Assembly: GCA_036939355.1 (NCBI GenBank)
Contig: JALLAP010000006.1
Location: 1-64,000 of the forward strand
Length of the DNA stretch: 64,000 nucleotides
Source: Thalassiosira profunda
Lineage: Eukaryota; Bacillariophyta; Thalassiosirophyceae; Thalassiosirales; Thalassiosiraceae
Direction of reading: 5' to 3'
Shown here: one piece after another, positions 26,397-35,631 of the stretch
How the letters are laid out: each line of letters opens with the position of its first letter
Numbering within the stretch: position 1 is the first letter of the stretch
The notes under the pieces: model-generated
The model's database searches: none
Told to the model about the DNA's origin: nothing
The model's input: the letters and a program-made list of their open reading frames with translations, nothing else
Position numbers and translations under genes: made by a program

Positions 26397-27674
26397 TTAC
26401 GTGCTTGCCCGGGCCATATTCCGATACCCAATGCCCAAGCAGCTGCATACCACCATCTTCTGCCCCCGGCTCCGCCCCTCCCCAAACTCCTCCTCTTCTT
26501 CCTCCTCCCCGCCAGTCTCCTCCTCCACGCGCAACTTGAACTCCACCCCCAGCGCCTCCTTGTACAGCCTCAAACTCACAACCGCGTATTGACTCAGCGG
26601 CCCGAGCCGTATCCGGCTCACGTCCTCGGGCGCGAGGCACATCATGAGCAGCGCAAAGGATTGGCAGCCGGTGTCGACGCACCCGCCCGCGTGTATCTCG
26701 TGCAGCAGCAGGGTGGCGGAGCGTTTGCCGAGGTCTTCGGGGAGTTCCATCTTCCTCCTTTCCAACGGTCCGTTGCTGCCGAGTGGGCCTTCGCTGGAAT
26801 CGACGTTGTGGTTCATGCTGCACTCGGCCGACAGGCACACCCCCTCGGTGGTCGTGGCCGTCAGCAATACGCCGAGGCCGGGGCTGGGGCCGCACCCGCC
26901 CGCCTCTCCGCCCTTGCGTTTTCGACCGCTGCCCGAGTGGACATCTGTGTGGATCCACACGTCCGGCAAGAGTCGGTGCATCACCCCCTTTGCCGAGTGG
27001 GCCACCCGCGCGGCCGAAGACGGGGGTATTCGGCAGCTCACAGCCGTGCCGCGGATGCGCTTCACTTTCCCAAACTCCACCAATTCCAAAGGCCGCAGTT
27101 CCTTCACGATGGGACAGTAAACCTCCACGCTCCCTCCGCCCAACGGAGCGGCGCCGCGCTGGGTCACCTTCAAACTCGGCGGGACGACATCGTCGTCCGC
27201 CCCGACGCCCAATTTCACCATGAGCGGGACAAAGCTCGCCATCAGGTAATCCGGACTCGGATCCACGTCGCTCGTCCCATCAGTAATGCCTCTCAGTGTG
27301 AGCTGCAGCGGCTCCTTCCCGAACGCGGCCAGGGGAAATATGCCCTCCAAATACCACCCCACCCCCCGGCTCCCCTCGCCGGTGGGACAGTCGTGCTCAA
27401 TTTCTCCTCCCAGCAACACCCCGGGTTTGAACCTTAGTTGCGTGCCGGTGGCATTAATCTCAATTTTCGTGCCGTTCGTCATGCGATCCAACAACCGCAA
27501 AAAGGACGCCTCGTGCTCGCGGAGGCCGGGGGCGTCGAGGTCGTCCGATCGTATGTTGCGGAGCAGGAGGGGGCGGGAGGAGAGGAGGGAAACGATCAGG
27601 CGGAGGCGGAATTGGGTCGCGCCGTCGGCGTAGCGGAGGGTCCGCGACGCGGAGGGGGGTTTGGCGGCGGCCAT
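26397..27674 (-). CDS. RCL1: RNA 3'-phosphate cyclase-like protein, SSU-processome factor
   Basis: The ATG at 27674 gives 425 aa, a little over the usual size of about 370. Blocks include TLRYADGATQFRLRLIVSLLSSRPLLLRNIR, EASFLRLLDRMTNGTKIEINATGTQLRFKPG, RGVGWYLEGIFPLAAFGK, IRGTAVSCRIPPSSAARVAHSAKG and the HEIHAGGCVDTGCQSFALLMMCLAPEDVS region, which fit RCL1 rather than the RtcA cyclase. RCL1 acts with BMS1 in early 18S rRNA processing. The extra length comes from Gly/Lys-rich (SGSGRKRKGGEAGG) and Glu-rich insertions. It is divergent from the GST-like gene. Confidence 0.92.
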   Translation of the reverse strand: MAAAKPPSASRTLRYADGATQFRLRLIVSLLSSRPLLLRNIRSDDLDAPGLREHEASFLRLLDRMTNGTKIEINATGTQLRFKPGVLLGGEIEHDCPTGEGSRGVGWYLEGIFPLAAFGKEPLQLTLRGITDGTSDVDPSPDYLMASFVPLMVKLGVGADDDVVPPSLKVTQRGAAPLGGGSVEVYCPIVKELRPLELVEFGKVKRIRGTAVSCRIPPSSAARVAHSAKGVMHRLLPDVWIHTDVHSGSGRKRKGGEAGGCGPSPGLGVLLTATTTEGVCLSAECSMNHNVDSSEGPLGSNGPLERRKMELPEDLGKRSATLLLHEIHAGGCVDTGCQSFALLMMCLAPEDVSRIRLGPLSQYAVVSLRLYKEALGVEFKLRVEEETGGEEEEEEEFGEGRSRGQKMVVCSCLGIGYRNMARAST

Positions 27675-27739
27675 GATGGGCTGGCGGTGGCGACGTGGGC
27701 CTACGATACGCCGCGGCCGGGGGTGTGGGTTAGTGGTGG

Positions 27740-27766
27740 TTGTGTATGTGTATGTGTATGTGCACG
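27740..27766. repeat. Short TGTATG microsatellite
   Basis: A GTGTATGTGTATGTGTATGTG run lies upstream of RCL1, in the divergent region shared with the GST-like gene. It is a simple repeat with no other visible signal. Confidence 0.7.
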
Positions 27767-27916
27767 AGATGTGCACAGATTTTTTGCAAAAAATGAAGAA
27801 AAATGAATGGTGCAAAATGAATCAGAGGACCCGGTCAAACTAGTAGGAATTAGTATTAGTTTAGGCCGCGCCCTCCAGTGTGCTCTTCTCTCACTGTCCT
27901 ACTCACAACCAGCAAC

Positions 27917-28903
27917 ATGGCGGCCAAATCGCCGCTGCTAGCCCGCCTCTCGACCCGCCTACCCCGCGCTCGACGCCCCAGCCTGCTGGATACTATCCCG
28001 CCAATTGCGAATTGCAATTCGCCGCGGCCTTTCAGAGCCAACAGCCGCCACAAACTCCCAAGGATACCCCCCATCTCCATCATGCCCTTCTCATCCGCCC
28101 CCTCCGCCGCGCCCCTCCGTACGTGGCCCAAGGTCCCACTCTACGGCGACCTGCAAATGCGACCCATTCGCAACGCGTGGATGCTCGAGGAAATTGGGCT
28201 GCCGTACGAGCACATCGCGTGTCGGCCGTGGTCGAAGAAGGCGAAGAGCGTGCACCCTCTTGGCAAGGTTCCGGCACTGGTGGTGGAGTGCGAACCCGAC
28301 GGCGAAGGCGAAGGGAGCGAGGCTGATTATGACGAGAAGTTTGTCGTATTGGAGAGCGCGGCGATCAACACCTTCCTGGGGGATGTCGCACGGGAGATCG
28401 ATATGGCGCCGACGTTGGTGCCATCGCCGGCGACCCGGCTGCGAGCAAAGTACGATTCCCTCGTGCTGTTCGTGATGACCGAGCTGGACGCCCAATCGCT
28501 GTGGATACACCGCAAGCACGAGGCGTTGCCCGACGTGTTCGGTGAGGCGCCCACTGCGGTGAAGGAGGCGCGGCGACAATTTGATGGTGCAATTGATGCA
28601 ATGGTGGATGAAATCGGAGACGAGGAAAGCTACTTGTTGCCTTCGGGGTTCTCGGCAGTGGACATCATATTCGCCAACTGCTGCTTTTGGGCGCAGCAAA
28701 TTGGATGGCTCGAGAGGACGCCCGGAGATGCAGGGGACGCTGAGAAGCAAAAGGATGGTGACGCTGAAACGACGGGACCGCATCCGCTGGCTCCAAAGCT
28801 GGAAAGGTATCTGAAGAGATGCCGAGCGCGTCCGGCATTCGTGAGGGCCAACGAATTGCGGAAGAATCAGAAGTACGAAAAGAAGGACACATCCAAGCTC
28901 TGA
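27917..28903 (+). CDS. Glutathione S-transferase-like protein, possibly organellar
   Basis: This is a 328-aa protein from the ATG at 27917. The first 70 residues are Arg/Ser/Pro-rich with few acidic residues, fitting an organellar presequence. The thioredoxin-fold half reads VPLYGDLQMRPIRNAWMLEEIGLPYEHIAC, HPLGKVPALVVE and VVLESAAINTFLGD, which holds the GST-type Pro and Glu-Ser glutathione-binding residues. An all-helical C-half follows (LVLFVMTELDAQSLWIHRKHEALP, FSAVDIIFANCCFWAQQIGWL). Substrate unknown. Alternative downstream ATGs at the FSSAPSAAP region would give a cytosolic form. Confidence 0.8.
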   Translation: MAAKSPLLARLSTRLPRARRPSLLDTIPPIANCNSPRPFRANSRHKLPRIPPISIMPFSSAPSAAPLRTWPKVPLYGDLQMRPIRNAWMLEEIGLPYEHIACRPWSKKAKSVHPLGKVPALVVECEPDGEGEGSEADYDEKFVVLESAAINTFLGDVAREIDMAPTLVPSPATRLRAKYDSLVLFVMTELDAQSLWIHRKHEALPDVFGEAPTAVKEARRQFDGAIDAMVDEIGDEESYLLPSGFSAVDIIFANCCFWAQQIGWLERTPGDAGDAEKQKDGDAETTGPHPLAPKLERYLKRCRARPAFVRANELRKNQKYEKKDTSKL

Positions 28904-29034
28904 ATAGAACGTGGCACCCTGCCTTTGGGCGACGGTAATAACTTGTTTGCTTAGCTTTGAGGCCGTGATCGTTTTCCGTGACAAATAATAACAACATCCA
29001 TACTGGCACTCCATACGGGCACTGGCGCACGATA

Positions 29035-30112
29035 TCACTCGTTGTTCGCTTCCTCCTCGTTTTGCCGCATTGCAATCCACTCCTCCTGATCGAGCTTCAG
29101 CGCACCGCCCAATTCTGCTGGCAGCCGGCTCGGAAATATCGCGAAGTCTGTCAGCTCGTCGTGTATTTCCTCGGCTTCACCCGAGTACATTTTAATACGT
29201 TGCGTCAAGCGCTCCCCGAGAAGTATTGCCACTACATCAAAGAGCACCTCGAAGAGGTACGGCGCGTGGAAGATGTGGATCGCACTCACTCGCACCGGAA
29301 GCACGCCTTTTATCGAATTGGCGAGCAGCTTTACCAGCGATCGGTCGAAATGGCGGACATATGTTTCTCGGAGGTAAACGAGAAACGCAATTCCTCTTTG
29401 CTGCGTCGACTCGTTCTCCAACGCAACGTGCAACGTATACCACAGCGCACGCGCCATATTGTCGTCATTGTACTCGTGGCCCTCCAAGACCCTCGGATCG
29501 ATGAAGATGTTGCATCGTCCGGTACCGTCCGTATCAGGAAGCAGGCGGACAAATCCAAGCGAAAGCTCCCTCTCATTTTCCTCACGTACGTTTGCTATTG
29601 TCAGCGGTTCGAATGCCCGTTCTCCGAACAGTTCTATCCGCATATCCCAGTAGTTTGCCATTCTGAGTGCCGCCAGCTGCAGTATTGCAAATATGAATCA
29701 GTGCACGTGATATGCGCAAATGTCATTCAGTACATCAGTGCGCACGAAAGTAAACAAATCAACGACCTACAGCACTCACGTCGACGTTGAACTGCTCGCA
29801 TCTCAAGAAAAGTAGTCGATGCTCCTTGCTTTCGTAGATCTCCGGGCATCGCACACTGGCCATCTCCAATGATCTTCTACGCTCCGCGTCCAGCTTCCAG
29901 ATCTCCTTCTCAAGCAATCTCAACGAGTCGTTGACGCACTTGGCCGATTCGACGGCGTGCTTCTGCCCGTACAGGTCCGGAGGGCGTTTCTTGAGGAAGC
30001 GCGAGCACACGTGCTTCGGGGGAGGGGGCGGTTCGGCGTGGGCGGAGGCGGAGGAAGCCGTCGAGCCGTTAGTGTCGACGAGGCCGTCGAACGGTGCTAC
30101 TTGGGTGCTCAT
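29035..30112 (-). CDS. CRAL-TRIO (Sec14-like) lipid-binding protein
   Basis: Two exons: 30112-29780 and 29676-29035, with a 103-nt GTGAGT...TGCAG intron at 29677-29779, phase 0. Product: 324 aa. The N-terminal part holds the CRAL-TRIO-N type helix with LLFLRCEQFNVD-LAALRMANYWDMR across the splice junction. The lipid-binding domain follows: RCNIFIDPRVLEG, ARALWYTLHVALEN, GIAFLVYLR, LVKLLANSIKGVLPVRVSAIHIFHAPYLF and GERLTQRIKMYSGEAEEIHDEL. Sec14-like proteins bind or transfer phosphoinositides and other small lipids; the ligand here is unknown. The gene is divergent from the NTT transporter. Confidence 0.85.
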
Positions 30113-30476
30113 TCTGCTTATCGCTTTGCTTCTGTTGCTTCTTTTATGAGCGGCCGCGACGCTGTCTCCGAGGCTACATATTGTAGGTACCTACGAGGCG
30201 TCAACGCAACCGGGCGGGCTTCGCTTCGAGCTTCGAGTTCGGAGTTCGAGGACAGTCGAGGACTACTCAGAGCAGAGGGAGCGGATCCCAAGTGAAGGAG
30301 ACTCCCAACTGTCGCACCCATCACACACCCATCAACCAACCACAACCTCTCCCTCTCAGACTCTCTCAGACCTCGACCTCCTCCGAGCCGCCATCAACGG
30401 CAATGGCGGCCTCGTAGCGCCGCGACGGCATCCAAAGAAGCCGAACATTGGCGCCGCTATTGCCACGTATGATTCG
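30113..30476. promoter_or_regulatory. Divergent promoter region, CRAL-TRIO / NTT genes
   Basis: These 364 bp lie between divergent starts. A GAGCTTCGAGTTCGGAGTTCGAGGACAG direct-repeat stretch (near 30229-30256) and a TCTCTCTCAGACTCTCTCAGAC pyrimidine repeat (near 30350-30372) are the only visible patterns. Confidence 0.35.
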
Positions 30477-32210
30477 ATGAAGCCCTCGCGCCAGTTCACA
30501 TCGCGCCGCTCCCTCTTTCGACCTCGGCACCTCCTCTTCCTGATCGCCCTCCTTCACAGCCTGCCCGCGTCGACGGCCGACACCCAATCAATACCCACCA
30601 TCAAATCGGGCCCTGCTAGCATGGTCCGCACTCGACGCGGCGGTGGGGTCGATGTAGCCGGTACGCCGTCGAAATCTGCAGCCGGTGGCAGCGCCGCCAC
30701 TGTAATCGATGTAGACGCCGGCGCACCCATCACCGGCTGGAGGGGCCGGCTGCGCAACACGCTCTTTCCAATCTACGGCGAGGAGGTCAAGAAGTTCTTC
30801 CTAATCGGCAGCATCAAATTCTTTGTCATCTTGGCGCTGACGCTGACGAGGGACAACAAGGATACGATGGTGGTGACGGAGTGCGGCGCCGAGGCCATTG
30901 CGTTTCTGAAGATCTACGGAGTGTTGCCAGCGGCCACATTGTTCATCGGCCTCTACTCCAAAATGGCGTCTGTTCTTGAGAAGAAAGCGCTCTTCTACGC
31001 CACGTGCATCCCGTTCTTCGCCTTCTTCTTCCTGTTCGACGCCGTCATCTATCCCAACCGGGGAACAATCCAACCCTCTCTGTCGGCTGTGCAATCTGCA
31101 TTGGGAATATCGCCCGACTCTGCCGGGGCAACGTCCATCTTTGCAAAATTGTTTGCCAACTGGACGTCGGCGCTGTTCTACATCGTCGCGGAAGTGTACT
31201 CCTCTGTGTCGGTGGGGATATTATTTTGGCAGTTTGCAAACGACGTGGTATCGGTCTCGCAGGCCAAGCGGTTCTACCCCTTGTTCGCGCAAATGAGCGG
31301 GCTGGCACCAATATGCGCGGGGCAGTACGTCGTGAGGTTCGCCAGCCGAGCGAAGGACTTCCGGGAGAGCCTGCATCGGCTCACGTGGGTGGTGACGTTC
31401 TCAGGCGTCATGATGTGTCTGTTTTACAAGTGGAGCAACGATTACATCGACAAGACGAGGGCGTTGAGCGATGGCAATGGCGATGCCGGGGCATCAATAC
31501 AACCAAAGAAGCAGAAGGCGAAGATGACGATGGCCGAGTCGGCGCGGTTCTTGGCCTCTTCGGAATATCTGAGGTTGATCGCCGCACTTGTGTTGGGGTA
31601 CGGGCTGTCAATCAACTTCACGGACATCATGTGGAAGTCCATCGTCAAGCGCCAATACCCCGACCCGCTCGACTATCAGCGGTTCATGGGCAACTTCTCC
31701 TCGGTTGTGGGCGCTTCCACCTGCATTGTGATCTTCCTCGGCGTGCACGCCATCCGAATACTGGGCTGGCGGATGGGAGCCCTCGCCACTCCGGCCGTGA
31801 TGGCGTGTCTCGCGGTGCCGTACTTTTCCAGCATCCTCGCCGGATTGGACAGCCCGCAGCGATTGAAGGTTGCGGTGATATTTGGCACTGTTCAGACATT
31901 GCTGAGCAAGACCGCAAAGTACGCCCTCTTCGATCCGACAACACAGATGGCCTACATACCTTTGGACGACGAATCGAAGGTGAAAGGAAAGGCAGCCATT
32001 GAGGTGCTTGGATCAAGACTGGGGAAGAGTGGTGGGTCGTTGATACAGCAGGGCCTTGTTCTCGTATTTGGCAACATCATCAGCGCCGCTCCTGCCTTGG
32101 TGGTGCTCTACTACTCCGTGCTGGCCTGGTGGGCCTACTCGGCGAACAGATTGAGCTCCCTCTTCTATGCAAGGACTGCAACGCAGGAGACGAAGGAGCA
32201 CGCCACGTGA
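30477..32210 (+). CDS. Plastid/parasite-type nucleotide transporter (NTT family)
   Basis: This is a single-exon 577-aa protein from the ATG at 30477. A signal-peptide-like stretch (HLLFLIALLHSLPASTA) and a Thr/Gly-rich segment precede the membrane core, so targeting through the secretory route to the plastid is plausible. The core starts at EEVKKFFLIGSIKFFVILALTLTRDNKDTMVVTECGAEAIAFLKIYGVLPAATLF, the hallmark NTT N-terminal block with the RD-KD motif, and carries about 11 hydrophobic spans. NTT carriers exchange ATP/ADP or import nucleotides; diatoms have several. Substrate class cannot be fixed. The gene ends about 115 bp from the edge of module copy B. Confidence 0.92.
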   Translation: MKPSRQFTSRRSLFRPRHLLFLIALLHSLPASTADTQSIPTIKSGPASMVRTRRGGGVDVAGTPSKSAAGGSAATVIDVDAGAPITGWRGRLRNTLFPIYGEEVKKFFLIGSIKFFVILALTLTRDNKDTMVVTECGAEAIAFLKIYGVLPAATLFIGLYSKMASVLEKKALFYATCIPFFAFFFLFDAVIYPNRGTIQPSLSAVQSALGISPDSAGATSIFAKLFANWTSALFYIVAEVYSSVSVGILFWQFANDVVSVSQAKRFYPLFAQMSGLAPICAGQYVVRFASRAKDFRESLHRLTWVVTFSGVMMCLFYKWSNDYIDKTRALSDGNGDAGASIQPKKQKAKMTMAESARFLASSEYLRLIAALVLGYGLSINFTDIMWKSIVKRQYPDPLDYQRFMGNFSSVVGASTCIVIFLGVHAIRILGWRMGALATPAVMACLAVPYFSSILAGLDSPQRLKVAVIFGTVQTLLSKTAKYALFDPTTQMAYIPLDDESKVKGKAAIEVLGSRLGKSGGSLIQQGLVLVFGNIISAAPALVVLYYSVLAWWAYSANRLSSLFYARTATQETKEHAT

Positions 32211-32325
32211 AGTAAATGTTTCTATGTTTATGCAAAGTGCCCGTAGAAAGTGAAACGTGGGATCGACTAAACAGCATAACCAATGCATCGATCAAGAGGT
32301 CAGGTGGCTACTGGACATTGCACAT

Positions 32326-33733
32326 CTACCATTTCTTGGTCTCGCGGAGGGCTGCGAAGCACAAGATGAGGGGCGTATTCTATTGCAGAATGAATTGGGA
32401 AGCAAATGTACTCACCCTGGGAGGCTTTCTTCCTCGCTTCTTCGTCCTCGATCTCATACCACAGCCCATCGCTCCCTTTCTTCAGGAAGCGGCCACCGTA
32501 TTTATGCACGCGCTCGACGAGCTCGAGCGACAAAAAGAACTTGCGCTCTCTGTCGGCGCTCCGATTCTGACCGCTGGAGACAACGCAGTGATACGCTGGA
32601 CGCATTCGCTTCGCCTCGTCTCGGAAGCGTGCGTTGCCTTCGTGACGATTCGCCATTCCTCCGCGGCCACAGAGAACGTCCAGATTGGAGAAACCTAGCT
32701 CTCCCTTCTTGCTGGCATCGCGGGTGGCGGGCTTCTTGGCCTTGGGGGCTGTTTTGGCTTTCGTCTTCGCTGCTGGCTTCGGCGTCTCAGAAGCAGCTTC
32801 CGATGAGCCGATCTTGATCTTGACGCCTCTCTTCTTGATCGGCTTGCGGCCGAGCTTGGCCTTCGTCTTCGTTCGCTTCGAGGGCTGGGAGACGCCTTCA
32901 TTTGCAGCGACTACGTCACCCTGGCGCCTCTTCCTCCTGGGGCGTGCTGGCTCAGTCTTCTCCGCCTTGCCTTGCATCGATGAATCCGAGACATTGATGT
33001 TGGACCACTTGGAGGCAGTCTTCGTGATGCGCTGCACTGTCTCTATGACCGAAGGCTGGTGGGCCTCGGGCGAGCTTGCGACTTGCTGGCGGTGCAGGAT
33101 GGGAGTGGCAGCGCCCAAATCAAGCGTGAAGCTATCGAATGGGTGCCGTGGCGCGCCGGTCTGAAGGCCTTGAGATTGGACACTCGTGCGAGTAGGAGTG
33201 TAGACGACAGCGGAAGGGTGGTAACTCACGGGAGTCGGCTGTGTGCCGCTCACAAGATATGAGGCCGGGCTTGGCATCGAGCTTTGCATCGAGGACACTC
33301 CCACAGGGAAGCTGATGTGGAGCCCGTGCCCCTGAACCGAATGTGTTGGATGGAAGGCTCTTGGTGGCGATGCCATGAAGCCGAGAGGCTGTTGCATGGA
33401 GGGATGCATCGACACCCCGGGAGGAAGAGGAGGAGCCATGGATGGATGCAGATGCTGCCAGGCTGGCGTCGCCGCGGCCGCCCCGGCCCTCGACGACTTC
33501 ACGGGCGAGAAGGACACGGAAGCGGACAGCTGGAGGACTTCCGCTCCATCGTATTGCTGAACGATGGGCTGGCCGGCGGCGACGAGGTTTGGTGCATGCT
33601 CGCCGCGCTTCGCGGCCTCGGCGTGCGCCAGCATTTGCAGCTGCCGAGCGCCGGCGCGGAAGTCGTCCGGCGACATGGCGTGGAGCTGCTCCTCGACCTG
33701 CGCCACGAGGCTGCCCCAGTGGATGGAGTCCAT
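32326..33733 (-). CDS. B4: CGRGG-domain (DUF6824-like) diatom protein
   Basis: The ATG at 33733 opens exon 1 to 32416. A 64-nt intron (GTGAGT...CGCAG, 32352-32415) leads to a short exon 2 encoding the end ALRETKKW, matching ALREIKW of A4. Product: about 447 aa, longer than A4 through a Ser/Pro/Met-rich stretch and an extra basic KPIKKRGVKIKI/KAKTAPKAKKP segment. The domain reads DVLCGRGGMANRHEGNARFRDE, ELVERVHKYGGRFLKKGSDGLW. The A4 intron site before KLVERV has no intron here. The central RPAYHCVVSSGQNRSADRER part differs from A4 and is eight residues longer. It is divergent from B3. Function unknown, probably nuclear. Confidence 0.78.
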
Positions 33734-34387
33734 GGCTGATGGTCGGTGCGATAATTATGTTGCAACGGCGGAGCGGAAATGAATTGCAACGGCAGATTTC
33801 GAGTGTGGTTGCGCTAAAGCAGAGGCAGGCCTTTTGTCCCTTGGCTCTATGTAGCATTGCTGCCTCTCCTCTAATTCTTCGGCACATTCATGTCTCATGC
33901 ACATTTGCTTCCGAGAAGATACCACAAAGCTGCACAGAGACGGGTAACCAATCCTGCACAGAAAAAGACCCGCCCTACTACATGCACCATGTGGATTTGC
34001 CGCCGTGCAGCATTGGAGCGAATGCCCAACACTGCTTGGGGCGATGTCTCTGCTTTGCAAAGAAGGGTGCCCCCGCGATAGCCGCTGTGCAGCTTTCGCG
34101 ATGTGTCTCAGTGATGTCTTGGGCCAATCGCGTAGCCGTACAGTAGGTCGGATACCCGGGCTAGTGAAAAGTGCACAGGAATCGCAAGGAACACGAGCTT
34201 CGCCACGCACGCCGCCAAGCAACGTCATTGACGACGAGCGGAGGCCCAAGATGCCCAAGACGTCGCTTTGTCTCAGCGCATAGCCGCGCGAGAGGGGGAA
34301 GGCTCCTCGATGCCACATCTCGCGATGGACTTTGCTGCTCACAATTTTCACCGCCGAGCCTGCACCATCCTCCTTGCAGCCTGCACC
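33734..34387. promoter_or_regulatory. Bidirectional promoter of B3/B4
   Basis: These 654 bp align with 4881-5600. They hold one copy of the ~75-bp unit that is doubled in copy A (33885-33961, with AAGATACC and CTGCACAGAGAC), GCCCAAGACGTCGCTTTGTCTCAG near 34253-34277, and a TTGCAACATAATTATCG stretch near 33759. A promoter role is inferred. Confidence 0.4.
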
Positions 34388-34558
34388 ATGGTGTACCCCA
34401 AGCATCGAAGCCCTCCCAAGAAGGCCAAGACCTCATCCGTGGCTGCCAAGCATCGACAGCGCCTGCCTCTGCAGTCTCCGGTGCCCATCGCCCTCCAGCC
34501 CGCCGCGTCCACCGCCCCGGCGATCGCCCCTTCTGCCCCGACGCAGGCATCTAAGTGA
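34388..34558 (+). pseudogene. B3: truncated copy of the A3 coiled-coil gene
   Basis: The ATG at 34388 starts a 56-residue frame that matches the N-terminus of A3 (MVYPKH, PKKAKTSS, LPLQSP, ALQPAASTAP) with an internal loss of about 24 residues. It ends at 34558, exactly where sequence jumps to the 3' flank of B2. Relative to copy A, about 590 bp (copy-A positions near 4027-4620) are missing, taking the whole coiled coil. The joint falls in a GCAGGCATC string, which also occurs in the copy-A flank. What is left overlaps the B2 3' region, so any B3 transcript would run antisense into B2. Probably non-functional, though a short peptide is possible. Confidence 0.75.
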
Positions 34559-34750
34559 GATGTATCTTCCTCGCGTTAATCTTTACAATCGAGCGCTATT
34601 CATATGCAATGGTCTGCCACATATTCAATCCAGGCGACCTCCCAACTCCCCCCTCATGAAACATAAACACGTGCCGTACAAGATAAGATACGAGCTTGCA
34701 ATTCAATTTGACCCAGCCTGGAAGACGATGCCGTTCGCGCCGTTGCAAAG
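34549..34750. repeat. 200-bp tract identical in both module copies (B side)
   Basis: Reverse complement identical to 3821-4022 by eye, covering the B2 3' coding end and its flank up to the B3 deletion joint. See the copy-A entry. Confidence 0.75.
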
Positions 34751-35623
34751 CCCGCGGCGCTGGGCGCTCGTCACCCAGTACTGCTTCCTCCCCCGAGAAA
34801 GATTCTTGCTCTCCTTGAGTCTCCAGTACTCGTCCTTGAGCTCGCTTGGGATATGCATGCAGTGCTCGACGTGATCCCTCTGGAAGCGAATGTTGGCGAG
34901 GTAGATCCGCTTGAGGGAGCGGGGGTACACGGCCGACTTCTCGGCGCGCTGGAGGTACGGCGCGTGCTTGCAGAAGCGGCAGCGGAAGCCGACGGTTCCC
35001 TCGTAGCGGGCGAGGCGGCCGCTGCGCCTGGCGCTCGTGTCGTGGGTGGCATCGTTCTCGCCCTCGCTGAAGGCGTTGACGACGAAGCCCTCCCAGATGT
35101 CGCGACGGACGACGTTGTGCAGGGCGTTGATGTGGTCGTCGTCGTCCTTCTCGTAGAGCACGAAGGTATTGCTCTCGTTGCTTGTGGTGGTGGCGGTATG
35201 CTTCTGCGGAACAATCGTATCGAGGGCGGCCAGCGAAGAGAAGCGACTGGCCGAGGCGGCGGCCGCGGGAGACGCGCCCGTCTGCTCCCACACGCGGTGG
35301 GCACTGCCTTTGGTGCACTTGCTCGCCTTCTTGACGGGACGGAAGTTGATGGGCTTGCAAGGCGAGCGACGATCAACGCCCCCGCTTGCCTCGGCAAAGT
35401 CGAGCTTGACGCGCTTCTTGGGCGGCAGGTGGTGGTAGGACACCGGCTTGCAGCAGTGGATGGGCTTGATGGGGCCCGATGGTGGCAGCGAGGGAGACAT
35501 CAGCGACGCTGCGCCCCTCTTCTTGCTGGCGCGAGGAGGCGTCGGCGTGCTCATGCCGTAGAACTGCGCCGCCTCAAGCAGCATCACCAGGCCGAAGCAG
35601 AGCTCGGAACCGCGGATGGCCAT
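34703..35623 (-). CDS. B2: diatom RCxFC...H domain protein
   Basis: The ATG at 35623 in TTGCAACGATGG context gives 306 aa, the same length as A2 through compensating indels. The N-terminal third (CFGLVMLLEAAQFYGMSTPTPP, PIHCCKPV, PPKKRVKLDF) and the C-terminal domain (GFRCRFCKHAPYLQRAEKSAVYPRSL, FQRDHVEHC, KQYWVTSAQRRGL) are both conserved; most differences lie in the Ser/Ala-rich middle and near NAFSEGENDATHD. All candidate metal-binding residues are kept, so the gene looks functional. It is divergent from B1. Confidence 0.8.
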   Translation of the reverse strand: MAIRGSELCFGLVMLLEAAQFYGMSTPTPPRASKKRGAASLMSPSLPPSGPIKPIHCCKPVSYHHLPPKKRVKLDFAEASGGVDRRSPCKPINFRPVKKASKCTKGSAHRVWEQTGASPAAAASASRFSSLAALDTIVPQKHTATTTSNESNTFVLYEKDDDDHINALHNVVRRDIWEGFVVNAFSEGENDATHDTSARRSGRLARYEGTVGFRCRFCKHAPYLQRAEKSAVYPRSLKRIYLANIRFQRDHVEHCMHIPSELKDEYWRLKESKNLSRGRKQYWVTSAQRRGLCNGANGIVFQAGSN

Positions 35624-35631
35624 CGTTGCAA
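35621..35631 (-). promoter_or_regulatory. TTGCAACGATG start-codon context of B2
   Basis: TTGCAA (35626-35631) lies two bases before the ATG at 35623, as at A2. Here the conservation could simply reflect the duplication. Confidence 0.4.

Noticed and set aside
26950..27120. Plus-strand frames opposite RCL1
   Set aside because: Shadows of the RCL1 coding frame with no start context or motif.
29605..29620. GGTTCGAATGCC resembling a tRNA T-arm
   Set aside because: It lies inside the CRAL-TRIO coding exon and has no matching acceptor stem.
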